Below, piece after piece: positions 5,887 through 6,834 of a stretch of DNA of 6,834 nucleotides (its first letter is position 1; every line of letters begins with the position of its first letter). Both the position numbers and the translations under genes were made by a program. The DNA lies in contig JAJFMK010000273.1 of the NCBI GenBank assembly GCA_021772215.1, positions 1-6,834 of the forward strand. Reading direction: 5' to 3'. The notes beneath the pieces were generated by a model that did no database searches, was not told the DNA's origin, and was given only the letters and a program-made list of their open reading frames with translations. The DNA is from Chlamydiota bacterium (GTDB lineage Bacteria > Chlamydiota > Chlamydiia > Chlamydiales > JAJFMK01).

Positions 5887-6834
5887 TCAGAGCAGTTGGC
5901 TACATTGTCTCCTATTTTTTGACTTTGTTAACGACTCTCCTTGCCCTATTTCAGTTTGATGGGGTCAAAGAGGGCGCTCTTTGGCAGCTGATTAGCCTCG
6001 CCGAAGAGAGATACAGCATCGCTCTTAACATCGACTCCTTAAAATTCAGATCCCTCTTTCAATTAGATATTGAGGGAATAAAAATCTCCTATAAAGGAAG
6101 AGATCCTCTATTCGTCAGCCAAGCCATGCTTTCGCTCTCTTTGAAAGAGCTCAAACCTGCTTTCTCATTCAAAGAGCCAAAAATTGCTAAAATTTCACTC
6201 GATTACCTCGAAGGGACGGTGAGCTTTGCAAATGGCTCTTTGAGTATTGAGGGCGCCTATCAGGATATTCCGTTCAGATTGGACAGCTCCTTAGAGACAG
6301 GGCGTTTTTTACTTCTAAGTGATCAGTTTCAACTTGAGGGATCTCTTAAACAGAGCGAAGATGAGGTCTCCATCGAGGAGGCGAGCGGCCTTATTGAGAA
6401 TTTTCCCTTTGAAGGAAGCGCCACCATTAACCTTGAAAAAGAGCTGATCGACGCTCATCTCCACTCTATCTTCAAGCTTCCTATCAAAGAGAGTCACACT
6501 CCGCTGCAGCTTAATCTTCATCTTTTTGGGCCACTAGCGTCCCCTGAAGTGGCGCTAGCTATCGATGAGCCGCTAGCGAAAGTGGGAGAGTTTGAGTTTG
6601 AGAAGCTCCATCTTGAGCTGGAGAGCTTCCCGATGAGTCGCAACGCTGAGAGCTCTTTTAAGCTTCACGGCCAGTTTGATGGCCACCCGCTGACCATAGG
6701 GGGCAATCTCCACATTGAAAATGGGCGTCTGCTGCGCCTTGAAGATCTCAGTTTAAGTCTTGCCGGCGCCTTTGGCAGTGGACACATTCTCTTTGATCTC
6801 GATGAGAGGATCATCCAGAGCAGCTTAAGTTTGG
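5883..6834 (+). CDS. tamB: TamB-like translocation and assembly protein, 5' part
   Basis: This frame stays open from a TTG at 5883 to the window end (317 full codons), so the gene is cut by the window, not by nature. TTG overlaps the tamA stop (TTGA, 4 bp), with GGTGA 6 nt upstream. The next in-frame Met is residue 82, which would remove the membrane anchor. The N-terminus has one hydrophobic anchor (about residues 5-24) and then a periplasmic part of repeated short amphipathic beta strands (for example IDSLKFRSLFQLDIEGIKIS, 50-69), as in AsmA/TamB proteins. TamB is anchored in the inner membrane and spans the periplasm as a long beta-taco that docks on the first TamA POTRA. Full E. coli TamB is about 1259 residues, so most of the gene, including the diagnostic C-terminal domain (DUF490), lies beyond the window. 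The family call therefore rests on the anchor, strand pattern and position after tamA. A general AsmA-like protein is the alternative. Confidence 0.8.
   Translation, partial: MIRAVGYIVSYFLTLLTTLLALFQFDGVKEGALWQLISLAEERYSIALNIDSLKFRSLFQLDIEGIKISYKGRDPLFVSQAMLSLSLKELKPAFSFKEPKIAKISLDYLEGTVSFANGSLSIEGAYQDIPFRLDSSLETGRFLLLSDQFQLEGSLKQSEDEVSIEEASGLIENFPFEGSATINLEKELIDAHLHSIFKLPIKESHTPLQLNLHLFGPLASPEVALAIDEPLAKVGEFEFEKLHLELESFPMSRNAESSFKLHGQFDGHPLTIGGNLHIENGRLLRLEDLSLSLAGAFGSGHILFDLDERIIQSSLSL

Noticed and set aside
6534..6578. CTAGCG/CGCTAG copies in both orientations within 45 bp of tamB.
   Set aside because: They fall on Leu-Ala codons in a coding strand pattern, spacing is irregular, and no flanking structure suggests a binding site or element.

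Overview
The window carries six protein genes packed almost without gaps, in three blocks. Block 1 (+ strand, 1-3104) is a two-gene operon: a 594-residue, probably cytosolic, all-helical protein of unknown function, overlapping by 4 bp (ATGA) a sodium:solute symporter family (SSS) permease. Block 2 (- strand, 4022-3049) runs convergently into it: a TPR chaperone of the SycD/LcrH/IpgC type, which serve type III secretion translocators, followed 2 nt after its stop by a 63-codon ORF with its own good ribosome binding site. The end of that ORF overlaps the end of the symporter gene by 56 bp. Block 3 (+ strand, from 4117) is a translocation-and-assembly pair: tamA (Omp85/BamA-superfamily outer membrane barrel with three POTRA-like domains) and, overlapping by 4 bp from a TTG start, a tamB-like gene that runs off the window end.

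Organism: a Gram-negative (diderm) bacterium, shown by the TamA barrel with its signal peptide and by TamB. The SycD-type chaperone implies a type III secretion system. An LcrH/SycD-like protein longer than the enterobacterial forms, moderate base composition and dense, mostly unfamiliar helical genes fit an environmental chlamydia (Parachlamydiales-like). This placement is an inference from protein character; nothing in the window proves it.

Regulation: the 94-bp gap between the divergent chaperone and tamA genes (4023-4116) is the only real regulatory region. On the + strand it holds a near-consensus sigma70-type promoter (TAGACA, 17 bp, TATAAT). On the - strand it holds a TATAAT box and a very strong Shine-Dalgarno. 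The two -10 regions are mirror copies (ATTATATA and TATATAAT). No strong intrinsic terminator is visible. The only candidate is a weak 5-bp hairpin plus T5 on the - strand, lying inside the 63-codon ORF.

How the genes relate: TamA and TamB form one envelope machine moving or inserting outer membrane proteins or lipids. The chaperone gene shares their upstream region but belongs to a different secretion route. The symporter and its partner are probably a nutrient uptake unit with a cytosolic accessory protein, but neither substrate nor partner function can be read from sequence. There is no gene-free stretch longer than 300 bases. I see no tRNA, rRNA, insertion sequence, CRISPR array or phage gene. 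The best leads for something new are the 63-codon ORF, the chaperone's long N-terminal extension, the unknown gene 1, and the poly-T tracts in the tamA signal sequence. None of them establishes an undescribed system.
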